64,000 bases of DNA from assembly GCA_018365995.1 (NCBI GenBank), contig JAGZIY010000001.1, forward strand, positions 186,001-250,000. The letters run 5' to 3'. This DNA is from Butyricicoccus pullicaecorum (GTDB taxonomy: Bacteria > Bacillota > Clostridia > Oscillospirales > Butyricicoccaceae). Of this stretch, positions 8,732 through 18,132 are shown one piece after another; the stretch's first letter is position 1; each line of letters begins with the position of its first letter. The notes beneath the pieces are model-generated. The model ran no database searches, was not told where the DNA came from, and saw only the letters and a list, made by a program, of their open reading frames with translations. Position numbers and translations under genes: made by a program.

Positions 8732-9874
8732 TTATATTCTCTTTGCCAGCCTTTCACTGTATGTCTCACGAAACTGCGCGAATGTGCCCTCATCTAAAGC
8801 TTCACGGATTTTTGCAGCCAGCTGATTGTAGAACCACAGATTGTGTTGTACCAGAAGCCGCTGAGACAGCATTTCCCCTGCCTTAAGCAAATGCCTTACA
8901 TAAGCACGGGAAAAGCGTCGGCAGGTTGGACACTGACAGCCTTCCTCAATCGGTCGGTCATCCGTCTGATACTTTGCATTGTGAATATTCATAATGCCAT
9001 TCCAAGTGAAGAGATGTCCATGACGAGCATTGCGAGTCGGCATCACACAGTCAAAAAAGTCAATACCGCGCGCAACACCTTCAATAATATTAGATGGCGT
9101 GCCAACACCCATGAGATAACGCGGCTTGTTCGCAGGTGCATGTGGCAGCACCACATCTAGAATATGATACATAACCTCTGTGCTCTCGCCAACCGCCAAG
9201 CCACCAATCGCGTATCCCGGCAAATCGAGCTTTGCAATTTCTTCCATGTGCGCCACACGTAAGTCATCATAAGTACCGCCCTGATTGATTCCGAACAGCA
9301 TCTGCTTTGGATTGACGGTATCCGGCAGCGTATTCAAGCGGTCAAGTTCATCTTTGCAGCGCACCAACCAGCGCACAGTACGGTCACAGGATGCCTTCAC
9401 ATAATCCCAAGGTGCTGGATTCTCTATACATTCATCAAATGCCATTGCAATATCAGAGCCCAAATTGGACTGGATCCGCATACTCTCCTCCGGACCCATG
9501 AAAATTTTGCGTCCATCTACGTGAGAATTGAATGTAACGCCTTCCTCACGGATTTTACGCAGGGACGAAAGCGAAAATACCTGAAATCCGCCGCTGTCTG
9601 TCAGCATTGGTCCGTCCCAGCGCATAAACTTATGCAGCCCACCCATCTGCTTTACAATCGCATCGCCCGGTCTCACATGCAGATGATAGGTATTAGACAA
9701 CTCCACCTGACAGCCCAATTCCTTCAAATCAAAGGCATCTACCGCGCCCTTAATTGCGCCTGCTGTGCCAACATTCATAAACACAGGGGTCTGTACCAGA
9801 CCATGCGCTGTCATAAATGCACCACGGCGAGCAAGCCCCTCTGTTTTTTTGAGTTCAAATGTACCTACTTCCAT
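8732..9874 (-). CDS. tgt: tRNA-guanine transglycosylase
   Basis: Exchanges guanine-34 of GUN-anticodon tRNAs for preQ1, the committed step of queuosine modification. The 380-residue frame starts at MEVGTFELKKTEG (ATG 9874, AAAGGAA upstream); a longer in-frame extension to 9994 would overlap queA and is not used. Catalytic Asp lies in MLTDSGGFQVFS, the second Asp in GIDFFDCVMPTRNARHG, and zinc ligands in CQCPTCRRF plus the downstream His. It follows queA by 25 nt in one operon. Normal bacterial length. Confidence 0.98.
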   Translation of the reverse strand: MEVGTFELKKTEGLARRGAFMTAHGLVQTPVFMNVGTAGAIKGAVDAFDLKELGCQVELSNTYHLHVRPGDAIVKQMGGLHKFMRWDGPMLTDSGGFQVFSLSSLRKIREEGVTFNSHVDGRKIFMGPEESMRIQSNLGSDIAMAFDECIENPAPWDYVKASCDRTVRWLVRCKDELDRLNTLPDTVNPKQMLFGINQGGTYDDLRVAHMEEIAKLDLPGYAIGGLAVGESTEVMYHILDVVLPHAPANKPRYLMGVGTPSNIIEGVARGIDFFDCVMPTRNARHGHLFTWNGIMNIHNAKYQTDDRPIEEGCQCPTCRRFSRAYVRHLLKAGEMLSQRLLVQHNLWFYNQLAAKIREALDEGTFAQFRETYSERLAKRI

Positions 9875-9899
9875 AATGGTTCCTTTCCATATCTGATAT

Positions 9900-10928
9900 T
9901 TACAAAAATAGTGTGCTGTCTCCAAAGGAGAAAAAGCGATATTCATTTTCAACCGCAGTCTTATACATATCCAGTACCCGCTCGCGTCCGGCAAATGCAG
10001 AAATCAACATCATGAGTGTACTCTCCGGCAAATGGAAATTGGTAATCAGATGGTCTACACACTTAAAGGTATAGCCCGGATAAATAAAGATATCCGTCCA
10101 GCCGGACTTCGCCGAAACCGTACCGTCCGGCGCTGCAATGGTTTCCAATGTACGGCATGCAGTGGTACCAACCGCAAATACATCATGTCCCGCCGCACGG
10201 GTTTCATTTATCACGGCTGCGGTCTGCTCGTCCATTGTATAAAACTCTGTGTGCATAATATGGTCTGTGATTTCCTCCTCCTTGACCGGACGGAAGGTGC
10301 CCAATCCCACATGCAGTGTTACAAATGCAGTCCTGACCCCCTTTTGTCGAATCCGCTCCAGCAACTCTGGTGTGAAATGCAAGCCTGCTGTTGGGGCTGC
10401 CGCCGAGCCGGGCGTTTTGGAATATACCGTTTGATAGCGCTCCGGATCGTCCAGCTTTTCCTTGATATACGGAGGCAGCGGCATAGTGCCCAGCTTATCC
10501 AACAGCTCTAAGAATACGCCCTCATATTGAAAACGAATCATACGGTTCCCATCTGTCGGATTAACAGACTCTACGACACCTGTCAGCAATCCGTCGCCAA
10601 AGGATAGCTTGACTCCCTCTCTTGTTTTCTTTCCGGGACGGGTCAGGCACTCCCACACACCGTCCCCATGATCTGTAAGCAGCACAACCTCAATTGGCGT
10701 TGTGCGCCCTTCAGCCAGTCCCATAAGACGCGCTGGGATCACGCGGGAATTGTTCATCACAAGACAGTCCCCGGGTTTTAAGTAGTCGAGTAAATCGTAA
10801 AAATGGCGGTGGGACAAGCCCCCTGTTGTTCGATCCATCACAAGCATTCGTGATTGGTCACGCTGCTCCATAGGATGCTGCGCAATCAAGCGCTCCGGTA
10901 AATCAAAATAAAAATCACTTTTTTTCAT
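9900..10928 (-). CDS. queA: S-adenosylmethionine:tRNA ribosyltransferase-isomerase
   Basis: Transfers and isomerises the ribosyl part of SAM onto preQ1-tRNA to give epoxyqueuosine, acting directly after Tgt. The 342-residue frame is taken from MKKSDFYFDLPERLIAQ, matching the family's usual start. The best Shine-Dalgarno (GGGAGG) lies about 25 nt upstream, so TTG four codons earlier (10940) is possible. Conserved blocks NSRVIPARLMG, PTAGLHFTPELLE and NFHLPESTLMMLISAFAG are present. First gene of the queA-tgt pair. Confidence 0.97.
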   Translation of the reverse strand: MKKSDFYFDLPERLIAQHPMEQRDQSRMLVMDRTTGGLSHRHFYDLLDYLKPGDCLVMNNSRVIPARLMGLAEGRTTPIEVVLLTDHGDGVWECLTRPGKKTREGVKLSFGDGLLTGVVESVNPTDGNRMIRFQYEGVFLELLDKLGTMPLPPYIKEKLDDPERYQTVYSKTPGSAAAPTAGLHFTPELLERIRQKGVRTAFVTLHVGLGTFRPVKEEEITDHIMHTEFYTMDEQTAAVINETRAAGHDVFAVGTTACRTLETIAAPDGTVSAKSGWTDIFIYPGYTFKCVDHLITNFHLPESTLMMLISAFAGRERVLDMYKTAVENEYRFFSFGDSTLFL

Positions 10929-10980
10929 GTTTTCTGCCAAATATGGAATATCCAGCGTCCTCCCTCTATATATTTTGGTA

Positions 10981-12336
10981 TCACTTTACAGTTACGCCCG
11001 TATAGTAAAACTGTAAAATTTGTTGATAATTCATCCCCTGCTCTGCCATAGCCTTTGCACCATACTGACTCATACCAACATGATGTCCCCAGCCGCGCCC
11101 AGAAAACGTATAGCTTTTTCCGGTTACGGCAGGGTCACTGCCGAATGTCTGCTGTGCTGCTGTTGTGAGCGTTTCCTTTCCGACCGCTGTAAGTGCCGTT
11201 TTTCCATGTACAGAACCTATGTTCGTTTTTGTACCATCTCCCTGTATGGTATGAAATACACCGTCCTTCACCAGCTGGTCATTGACAGATACCATACTTG
11301 TCTGTGTCCCTTCCAAAGAACCTTGTCCGCCCACGGTATAACGAATACTGTTGAGCCCCAGCACCGTGCGGCAGGCTTCCTTGGTCAGCGTAACCGCCTT
11401 ACCACTCGTATCTGTAATCGTAAGTGCATTGACATTGCCCATCTCGGTGCGTTTTGTGACCTGCACAGACTGTATCTCCCCTATGCTGCGTCCAGAAGCA
11501 ACCAACTTATTCCGGATTTCCGCTGCCGTCAGCGTCTTGTTCCACACCCCATTGGAAATGCTTTCTGTTTTTTCATAAGGGTCTTTCTTTCCGGTTAAGT
11601 ACGCATAATTTCCACCCCAGACATTGACAGCCGATTCCGTTGCACCGCCATCGGAGGAAAAAAAGTATCCAACCACTTTTTTATTTTTTTCATAGAGGTA
11701 TTGCCCACGGGTTTCCTCTACTGCCGCATTGGAATTTGCAGTTGCGCGACCTATGCCGTGATATACCTGACAGTGCGTCGTGCTGCACACATCAAATCCG
11801 TTGTTTTTGTGTCGTCCCTTTTGCCCATCTACATAAGAACGCGCACAGACGGCCTGCGCTTTGAGCGCTTCCTTATGCCAGCTTGGAGACATTTCGTAGG
11901 GTACAACACCCTTGATATAGTCCTCCAATGCCACATCATTAACCACTGTAACCTTTCCATTTGCCGCCTGACACATGAAATCTCCTCGGTATTGATACTT
12001 TTGGAACCATGCAAGGTCACCAGACGGAGAAATGGCAAGTGTTGGTGCATTGGTTTCATACAGCACTGCGCCGGTCTGTGTATCCTTGACGGCCAACCCA
12101 CTGCCCGATGGCACAATGGTAAGCTTGGTGTTTGATACATGCTTTGCCGCAGAAAATCCATTTGCGCCAATTGTTCCAAGGTCATAGCCCTCTGTATTTT
12201 GCAGCTGTGCTGCAGAAAGCGCCGTACTCCCATAGGCAAGCCCCACGCGAACGCGGTCATCTGCCGCCTGCGCAAATGTGTGCGGCAGAGCAAGCAGCGA
12301 AAATGTGAGGGCAGCGGCAAAAAAATGTCGTTTCAC
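10981..12336 (-). CDS. SpoIID/LytB-domain secreted protein
   Basis: A 451-residue exported protein with a signal peptide (MKRHFFAAALTFSLLALPH, cleaved after AQA). The SpoIID domain covers about residues 130-430. It contains EDYIKGVVPYEMSPSWHKE with the acidic residue used by SpoIID lytic transglycosylases and ALKAQAVCARSYV. The last part, FSGRGWGHHVGMSQYGAKAM, is the C-terminal family signature. SpoIID degrades denuded glycan strands during engulfment, and LytB-type relatives act in vegetative growth. It stands alone and not next to spoIIQ or spoIIIA genes, so vegetative LytB function is an alternative. Confidence 0.9.
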   Translation of the reverse strand: MKRHFFAAALTFSLLALPHTFAQAADDRVRVGLAYGSTALSAAQLQNTEGYDLGTIGANGFSAAKHVSNTKLTIVPSGSGLAVKDTQTGAVLYETNAPTLAISPSGDLAWFQKYQYRGDFMCQAANGKVTVVNDVALEDYIKGVVPYEMSPSWHKEALKAQAVCARSYVDGQKGRHKNNGFDVCSTTHCQVYHGIGRATANSNAAVEETRGQYLYEKNKKVVGYFFSSDGGATESAVNVWGGNYAYLTGKKDPYEKTESISNGVWNKTLTAAEIRNKLVASGRSIGEIQSVQVTKRTEMGNVNALTITDTSGKAVTLTKEACRTVLGLNSIRYTVGGQGSLEGTQTSMVSVNDQLVKDGVFHTIQGDGTKTNIGSVHGKTALTAVGKETLTTAAQQTFGSDPAVTGKSYTFSGRGWGHHVGMSQYGAKAMAEQGMNYQQILQFYYTGVTVK

Positions 12337-12374
12337 AGAATCTCCTCTCCTTTATTTTTTCATCATATCCTATC

Positions 12375-12403
12375 TTGACAAACGGTATCCCTTGCAATAG
12401 AAT
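12375..12403 (+). promoter_or_regulatory. Promoter of the lysine-riboswitch/asd-dap operon
   Basis: TTGACA (12375-12380), 17 nt, TAGAAT (12398-12403). It would start the transcript about 35 nt before the riboswitch P1 stem. Confidence 0.75.
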
Positions 12404-12444
12404 AAAGACATATATATACTTTACCTAACAAAAGAAAATCCTTC

Positions 12445-12622
12445 AGATAGAGGCGCGGTGTTCATCAGTATCGTCTGTGAGGGGCCGTAACCCCAACGAC
12501 CACACGAAAAAGGGACCACTGCCGAAGGTCAGCCCAGCATTACGGTGCGGCAGTCCTGGATGATGTGGAAAATATCCCATTGTCTGTCACTGCATACCCT
12601 GTATGCCGGTGGAGCGCTATCT
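12445..12622 (+). ncRNA. Lysine riboswitch (L box)
   Basis: P1 pairs AGATAG (12445-12450) with CTATCT (12617-12622). Hallmark conserved segments are present: AGAGGCGCGG after P1, the central ACTGCCGAAGG block and GGTGGAGCGCTATC at the 3' side. The aptamer is known to bind lysine and repress downstream genes. Here these are the diaminopimelate/lysine genes asd-dapA-dapB, which fits product feedback. Confidence 0.93.
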
Positions 12623-12664
12623 TTGATGGAAAGCACCCCTGTCTTTCCATTATAGTTAGTCTAT

Positions 12665-12689
12665 ACCGGTTTTTCAACCGGTTTTTTTT
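12665..12689 (+). terminator. Riboswitch-controlled transcription terminator
   Basis: ACCGGT (12665-12670) pairs with ACCGGT (12677-12682), followed by a run of T. It lies between aptamer and asd. A competing hairpin TGGAAAG...CTTTCCA lies just upstream of it. Confidence 0.85.
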
Positions 12690-12742
12690 CTATCTGAGGT
12701 TTCCTTTTCATGGTGATGACCAACGTAGGAGGATCTGTCATT

Positions 12743-13822
12743 ATGAAGCAATATCAAGTAGGCATTGTGGGCGCCACCGGCATGGTTGGCCAGCGCTTTT
12801 CGCTCCTTTTGGAAAACCATCCATGGTTTCATGTCACCGCACTTGCAGCCAGCGGACGCAATCGGGGGAAAACCTATGCTGAGGCGGTAGAAGGTCGCTG
12901 GAAAATGACAAAGCCCATTCCGGAATCCATGAAAAACCTTGTACTCTTAGACGCAACCGAAGATGCAGAGGCATTGGCTTCTCAAGTAGATTTCATCTTC
13001 TGTGCTGTTGATATGAAAAAGGACGAAATTCGAGCACTGGAGGAGCGTTACGCAAAACTCGAGTGCCCTGTCATTTCCAATAACAGCGCAAACCGCTTGA
13101 CGCCCGATGTTCCCATGATCATTCCGGAAATCAATGCAGACCATGCAAAAATTATCCAATCGCAGAAAAAGCGTCTGGGCACAAAACGCGGTTTTATCGC
13201 GGTCAAGTCAAACTGCTCCATTCAAAGCTATGTGCCAGCGCTCAGTGCCATCTGGGATTTTGGCATTGAAGATGTCGCGGTATGCACCTATCAGGCGATT
13301 TCCGGCGCCGGAAAAACCTTTGATACTTGGCCGGAGATGCTTGATAATGTAATTCCCTACATTGGCGGTGAGGAAGAAAAATCTGAAGTGGAGCCGATGA
13401 AAGTCTGGGGGCATATCGAGGGCGATGCGATCGTTCCCGCAGTCTCTCCCAAAATCACTGCACAATGTCTGCGCGTTCCGGTCGCAGACGGACATATGGC
13501 AGCCGTTTTTGTAAAACTCAAGAACAAAGCCAGCAAGGAAGAAATCATTGCAAAGTGGAGAGCATTTTCCGGCCGCGCACAGGAGTTGGCACTGCCCTCT
13601 GCCCCCAAGCATTTCCTGACCTACTTTGAGGAAGATAACCGTCCGCAGACCAAGCTCGACCGCGATTTGGAAAATGGCATGGGCGTGTCCGTAGGTCGTC
13701 TGCGTGAGGATACCGTTTTTGATTATAAATTTGTCAGCCTGTCGCATAACACACTACGCGGTGCAGCAGGCGGTGCTGTACTGATGGCTGAACTTTTGTG
13801 CGCAGAAGGCTATATTGACTAA
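12743..13822 (+). CDS. asd: Aspartate-semialdehyde dehydrogenase
   Basis: Reduces aspartyl-phosphate to aspartate semialdehyde with NADPH, the branch point to lysine, threonine and methionine. The 359-residue frame starts at MKQYQVGIVGATGMVGQ (ATG 12743 behind TAGGAGG); an upstream in-frame start has no ribosome binding site. The nucleotide-binding GATGMVGQ loop, the catalytic cysteine in VKSNCSIQ and the substrate-binding VADGHMA region are all visible. The length suits the archaeal/fungal-type Asd. First gene of the lysine-responsive operon, 14 nt before dapA. Confidence 0.97.
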   Translation: MKQYQVGIVGATGMVGQRFSLLLENHPWFHVTALAASGRNRGKTYAEAVEGRWKMTKPIPESMKNLVLLDATEDAEALASQVDFIFCAVDMKKDEIRALEERYAKLECPVISNNSANRLTPDVPMIIPEINADHAKIIQSQKKRLGTKRGFIAVKSNCSIQSYVPALSAIWDFGIEDVAVCTYQAISGAGKTFDTWPEMLDNVIPYIGGEEEKSEVEPMKVWGHIEGDAIVPAVSPKITAQCLRVPVADGHMAAVFVKLKNKASKEEIIAKWRAFSGRAQELALPSAPKHFLTYFEEDNRPQTKLDRDLENGMGVSVGRLREDTVFDYKFVSLSHNTLRGAAGGAVLMAELLCAEGYID

Positions 13823-13836
13823 TTGGAGGAATGACT

Positions 13837-14727
13837 ATGAAGAAGCCTATTTTCACTGGTGCCGGCGTTGCAATTGTCACACCATTTACATCTACCGGAG
13901 AGGTCGATTACGAAGTATTTAAGGAGATCATAGACCACCAGATCGCACATGGTACAGATGCCATTATCATCGCAGGCACAACCGGTGAATCTGCAACCAT
14001 GACCTTGGCAGAACACGCTAAGGTAGTGGACTTTGGCTGTTCTTATGTTGCTGGTCGAGTTCCTCTTATTGCAGGTGCAGGCTCCAATGACACCGCAGCC
14101 GCAATCGAGTTGACCCGTGAAGCCGCAAAGTCCGGTGCAGACGCAGTTCTGTCTGTTACTCCCTATTATAACAAAACCTCTCAGCGCGGACTCATTGCAC
14201 ATTTTAATGCCATTGCAGATTGCAGTGACTGCCCCATTATCCTGTATAACGTTCCCAGCCGTACAGGCATATCCTTTACGGCGGAAACCTATCTGGAACT
14301 GTCTAAGCACCCAAATATCAATGGCAGCAAGGAAGCCAGCGGCAACTTCTCTCTGCTGGCTGAAGCCATGCACCTTTGCGGTGATGACCTGTATTTCTGG
14401 TCCGGCAATGATGACCAAATCGTTCCGCTCATGGCGATGGGAGGAAAGGGTGTCATTTCTGTACTTTCGAATGTGGCACCAACAGAAACACATCGTCTGA
14501 CCCAGCTGTGTCTGGAGGGCAACTATGAAGAGGCTTCCAAGCTTCAGCTTGCATACTTACCACTTATGAACGCCCTATTTTGTGAAGTCAACCCGATTCC
14601 TGTCAAAAAAGCAATGGAACAGCTTGGCTGGAAAGTAGGCGGTCTGCGTCTCCCGCTCGTAGAAGTCACAGACGAGCATGCTGCATACATTCAGTCTGAG
14701 TTGACCCGTATGGGCTGCCACATCTAA
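13837..14727 (+). CDS. dapA: 4-hydroxy-tetrahydrodipicolinate synthase
   Basis: Condenses pyruvate with aspartate semialdehyde, the first lysine-specific step. The 296-residue TIM barrel starts at ATG 13837 (GGAGG 7 nt upstream; ATG 13831 is too close). The Schiff-base lysine is in NGSKEASGN, the proton-relay tyrosine in LYNVPSRTG, and AGTTGESATM marks the pyruvate site. It sits between asd and dapB in the riboswitch operon. Confidence 0.98.
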   Translation: MKKPIFTGAGVAIVTPFTSTGEVDYEVFKEIIDHQIAHGTDAIIIAGTTGESATMTLAEHAKVVDFGCSYVAGRVPLIAGAGSNDTAAAIELTREAAKSGADAVLSVTPYYNKTSQRGLIAHFNAIADCSDCPIILYNVPSRTGISFTAETYLELSKHPNINGSKEASGNFSLLAEAMHLCGDDLYFWSGNDDQIVPLMAMGGKGVISVLSNVAPTETHRLTQLCLEGNYEEASKLQLAYLPLMNALFCEVNPIPVKKAMEQLGWKVGGLRLPLVEVTDEHAAYIQSELTRMGCHI

Positions 14728-14746
14728 TAGAAAGAGAGTCCTCCCT

Positions 14747-15517
14747 ATGCCAAAAATCATTCTTTCCGGCTGCAACGGCCGCATGGGACGTGTCATTACA
14801 GAAATCTGTGCTGCAAAGCCAGAGCTGCAAATCGTTGCAGGGCTGGATGTCAACACGGCACAGCTGTCTGGTTATCCGGTTTTTTCCCATATCGCAGAAT
14901 TTACAGGCGATGCTGATGTTGTAATCGACTTTTCCAACGCTTCTGTCACCGAAGAACTGCTCACCTACTGCGTTTCACATAAGCTGCCTGTGGTCATTTG
15001 TACGACTGGACACTCTGCTGAACAGCTTGCAGCCATCGACGAAGCTTCCGCCAAAATTCCGGTATTTCGTTCGGGTAATATGTCTATCGGCATCAATCTC
15101 ATGATGGAATTGCTTCAAAAATGTGCATCTGTTTTGGGTTCCGACTATAATGTAGAAATTATCGAGGCACACCACAATCAAAAGCTGGACGCGCCGAGCG
15201 GCACGGCACTGATGCTGGCAGATGCAGTTTCTGAGGCATTGCCTTACGATGCAGAATACATTTATGACCGTCATGCGCGCAGAGCCAAGCGTCCTGCGGA
15301 GGAAATCGGTATCCATTCGATTCGCGGCGGCACCATTGTTGGCGAACACAGCGTCCTGTTCTGCGGACGCGATGAAGTCATTGAAATCAAGCACTCTGCA
15401 CATTCCCGCGAGGTCTTTGCAACCGGCGCTGTCAATGCAGCAGCATTCCTTGCTGCACAGACACAGCCAGGGCTATATAATATGAGCCATGTGATTGCAG
15501 CGCAGACAGCTGAATAA
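14747..15517 (+). CDS. dapB: 4-hydroxy-tetrahydrodipicolinate reductase
   Basis: NAD(P)H-dependent reductase making tetrahydrodipicolinate. The 256-residue protein has the GCNGRMGR dinucleotide loop at the N-terminus and the catalytic block EAHHNQKLDAPSGTA. Last gene of the asd-dapA-dapB operon. Tetrahydrodipicolinate and its oxidised form, dipicolinate, also serve spore formation. Confidence 0.98.
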   Translation: MPKIILSGCNGRMGRVITEICAAKPELQIVAGLDVNTAQLSGYPVFSHIAEFTGDADVVIDFSNASVTEELLTYCVSHKLPVVICTTGHSAEQLAAIDEASAKIPVFRSGNMSIGINLMMELLQKCASVLGSDYNVEIIEAHHNQKLDAPSGTALMLADAVSEALPYDAEYIYDRHARRAKRPAEEIGIHSIRGGTIVGEHSVLFCGRDEVIEIKHSAHSREVFATGAVNAAAFLAAQTQPGLYNMSHVIAAQTAE

Positions 15518-15530
15518 GTCCATACAAATC

Positions 15531-15564
15531 AAAAAACGGTGTGACCTTTGGTCACACCGTTTTT
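15531..15564. terminator. Bidirectional terminator between dapB and the hydrolase
   Basis: ACGGTGTGACC (15536-15546) pairs with GGTCACACCGT (15550-15560), with A-run before and T-run after. It separates convergent genes. Confidence 0.9.
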
Positions 15565-15607
15565 CTGCGCAAAATACTGCCTATTTCATTTGGTAAAAAC
15601 TGAAATA

Positions 15608-16216
15608 TCATAATGCCTCATAAAACTGCTGTATCCGTTCTGCAAGTACCCTTGGCGCATCTATATTGACCGCATGTCCCGCTCCGCTTATTTCATCAAA
15701 ATGTGCCTGTGGAATCGAATTTGCCATTTGCTTGGCACTTTTTCGATTCACAGCATCTTTTTCTCCGCAGAGAATATATACTGGACACCGGAGTTTGGAC
15801 AACTGGGCAGTCCAGTCGATCGACTCCATTGAGCGGGTGAGCGCAATCATCTGTTCTCTTGTCAGTCCCATCTGAGAAAACATATGCTTGGGTAAAAAAC
15901 GGAAGACGATATTCTGTATTTTCAGCAGCTGCTTTGGCATTTTATATTGTGGGGCAATCAAAATCAGAGACCTTACCTCGTGCTCAAGTGCATATTGGAG
16001 CGCAAGCACGGCTCCCAGCGATAATCCACAGATATGTAAATCTGTATGCGTCTTACTGTATGCACAAACGTGCTCATATAACGCCATATATGTATTGTCC
16101 GTCAAAAATGCAGATAACTCTGGACAAAGAATCGGTTCTGCCAAATGCAGTTCATGCAAAACTCTGTCCCAGTCTTTTGCAGTTTGCCCCAGACCATGTA
16201 AAAATAAATATGCGAT
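15608..16216 (-). CDS. Alpha/beta hydrolase with an apparent ATC start
   Basis: An alpha/beta-fold hydrolase with nucleophile elbow CGLSLGA, acid in EKDAVN and His in GAGHAVN. The only conventional start, TTG at 16159, would cut off the oxyanion segment LFLHGLGQTAKDWD. The frame clearly continues upstream to ATC at 16216, six nt after GGAGAG (16228-16223), with a TAA stop 11 codons further up and no ATG, GTG or TTG between. Relatives start M-x-YLFLHGLGQ, so ATC occupies the usual ATG place. It may be a rare non-AUG start, a mutated start or a sequence error. The protein is 202 residues from ATC. Substrate unknown. Confidence 0.75.
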   Translation of the reverse strand: MAYLFLHGLGQTAKDWDRVLHELHLAEPILCPELSAFLTDNTYMALYEHVCAYSKTHTDLHICGLSLGAVLALQYALEHEVRSLILIAPQYKMPKQLLKIQNIVFRFLPKHMFSQMGLTREQMIALTRSMESIDWTAQLSKLRCPVYILCGEKDAVNRKSAKQMANSIPQAHFDEISGAGHAVNIDAPRVLAERIQQFYEAL

Positions 16217-16249
16217 TGCCCTCTCTCCTTTTCTGCATTTCTCAAAAAA

Positions 16250-16459
16250 TTAGCTTGGCACAAGACCAATGATTCCCACTGCGATTGCGTCCAGAAAAAG
16301 GATCATCAATATGACAGCGATCAATAAAATACCTGCCATTGTTTGTGTCAAAAGCTTTGTGAACCGGCTCACTTGGCTGTTATGCACCCTAAAAATCACA
16401 TACAGCAAAAAGGCAATCATCAGCAAAGCAAGAATATTATACATGCGAAGTGTCATCAT
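16250..16459 (-). CDS. Small membrane protein, two predicted helices
   Basis: A 69-residue frame starting MMTLRMYNILALL, with TAGGAG 5 nt before ATG 16459. Two hydrophobic stretches (about residues 7-25 and 41-63) are joined by a polar, basic loop (RVHNSQVSRFTK). It sits 33 nt upstream of the hydrolase on the same strand and may be co-transcribed. No family recognised; the ribosome binding site and composition argue that it is real. Confidence 0.6.
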   Translation of the reverse strand: MMTLRMYNILALLMIAFLLYVIFRVHNSQVSRFTKLLTQTMAGILLIAVILMILFLDAIAVGIIGLVPS

Positions 16460-16529
16460 ATCCACTCCTATCCAGTTCTATACGGTTCACCTGCCGCTCT
16501 TTCCAATCCGTTCTCTTGGTTTTGTTTGT

Positions 16530-17420
16530 TTATTCTGTCATATTAAAATCTGGAATGAAGCTTTCGCCAATTGACTCCCCATCTTGTAAAAAGCCGGAAA
16601 GCCCCAAGGAATGAAATTGTTCCACCGCGTCTGCATATTCTTGCTCGGTTAATTTGCGGTTAAGTTCTGGATATTTTTCCATTCCAAATGGTGTGTACTG
16701 CCGCATCAAGCTAACGAGCACCTTGTCTCCCCAGTGTTCTGCAATATAACGCAGCACTTGTGCAGTATCTGTGTGCAGGCTTGGCAGCATCAAATGCCGA
16801 ATGATGGTACCGCGTATCAGTATATGCTTCTGATCGAACTGCGGCTTTCCCGTTTGCCGCACCATTTCTGCAATCGCATCTTTGGCAATATCGGGATAAT
16901 TCTCTGCTCCTGAATACAGCTTTGCATAATAGGGGCTGTAATACTTAAAATCCGGCAGGTAAATATCGACATACCCCTCCAGCATTTTCAGTGTGTCCAC
17001 CATTTCATATCCGCCATTATTATATACCACCGGAATCTGCAAGCCTTGATCCCTTGCGCTTTGCAATGCAGCACAGACCACAGGCACATAATGGGTAGCC
17101 GTTACCAGATTGATATTGTGAGCACCCTTGTCTGCAAGTTCCAAAAAGATTTCTGCCAAACGCCCCGCATCTACGCACCGCCCTGCATCGGTACGGCGAC
17201 TGATGGTTCGATTTTGACAAAACACACAACCCAGCGTACAATGCGCAAAAAATACAGTGCCTGAACCGTTTTCACCAGACAATGGCGGTTCTTCCCACTC
17301 ATGCAGGGCAGCTCTTGCTACAAACACTGCATCCGAAGCACCACAAAAACCTCTTTCCCCTCGGGTGCGGTCAACACCGCAGGCACGAGGACACAACGTA
17401 CAATGTTCAAACACTTCCAT
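16530..17420 (-). CDS. Radical SAM protein, PflX/pyruvate formate-lyase-activase-like (COG1313)
   Basis: A 296-residue protein with an N-terminal cysteine-rich segment (HCTLCPRACGVDR...GFCG) followed by the radical SAM cluster motif C-x3-C-x2-C in CTLGCVFCQN. This domain order is that of the PflX/COG1313 group, related to glycyl-radical activases but of unknown target. No glycyl radical enzyme is nearby. Start ATG 17420 has a GGGAGAA ribosome binding site. The activase role is inferred from family only. Confidence 0.85.
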   Translation of the reverse strand: MEVFEHCTLCPRACGVDRTRGERGFCGASDAVFVARAALHEWEEPPLSGENGSGTVFFAHCTLGCVFCQNRTISRRTDAGRCVDAGRLAEIFLELADKGAHNINLVTATHYVPVVCAALQSARDQGLQIPVVYNNGGYEMVDTLKMLEGYVDIYLPDFKYYSPYYAKLYSGAENYPDIAKDAIAEMVRQTGKPQFDQKHILIRGTIIRHLMLPSLHTDTAQVLRYIAEHWGDKVLVSLMRQYTPFGMEKYPELNRKLTEQEYADAVEQFHSLGLSGFLQDGESIGESFIPDFNMTE

Positions 17421-17621
17421 AACCTGTTTCTCCCTTTCTCATATAGTTATTTTCATTATACGATATTTTTCGCCTTTATACAAGACAGCTCCATTTCAAT
17501 CCCTTCTTACTTTTAGACTGCTGGGTTTCAACTCCATCGACTTCACTCTATCATTGAATAACACATAAAGATATGATAAAGTAAAATTGAACGATGAATT
17601 TGAATTGGAGGAAGTAAATAG

Positions 17622-17951
17622 ATGAAAGTGAGCAAGTATGTCTGCGGAGCCGTTAGGCAATTTTCGTACTGGTTTGCACATGGCACGATAGGATACCCTT
17701 TGTTGGAGGGAATCGATTACGTTGGAGAAATTTTGAAAGAGGAAAGCAGTTTTGCGGAACAGACATTTGCTATATTTATGAATACTCTGGAAATAGATAA
17801 AAATGGAAATGTTACAAACTACAAACAGGCAGAATTTCGTGCGGCACAATATATAAGATCCTATTTCGATAAAGATTATGTTGTTGTTCCGGCATTTGCG
17901 TATTGGGAAACTGAATTATATCCGGTAAGCAAAAACTCATATGTAAAATAA
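17622..17951 (+). CDS. Small uncharacterised protein
   Basis: A 109-residue protein, start ATG 17622 behind TTGGAGGAAG. It begins MKVSKYVCGAVRQFSYWFAHG and is mostly alpha-helical and mixed-charge in appearance, with no signal peptide or membrane helix. It stands alone between a radical SAM gene on the other strand and the recombinase. I do not recognise a domain. Codon use and ribosome binding site support a real gene. A short inverted repeat (TCTCC...GGAGA, about 17985-18012) follows it. Confidence 0.65.
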   Translation: MKVSKYVCGAVRQFSYWFAHGTIGYPLLEGIDYVGEILKEESSFAEQTFAIFMNTLEIDKNGNVTNYKQAEFRAAQYIRSYFDKDYVVVPAFAYWETELYPVSKNSYVK

Positions 17952-18132
17952 AAATCTCAGTTTATCGAGCAGTTATCAAATATATCTCCCTCCGTCATTT
18001 TGACAGGGGAGATTGTTGATATCCCGAATCAGTCTAAAGGGTAAAAGGAAGCAATTTCATACCTGCACTGTAAAGCTGCTTTGACGCAGACGCAAAAACG
18101 TAGTACAATAAGCTGTAATGGAGGGATTTTCT

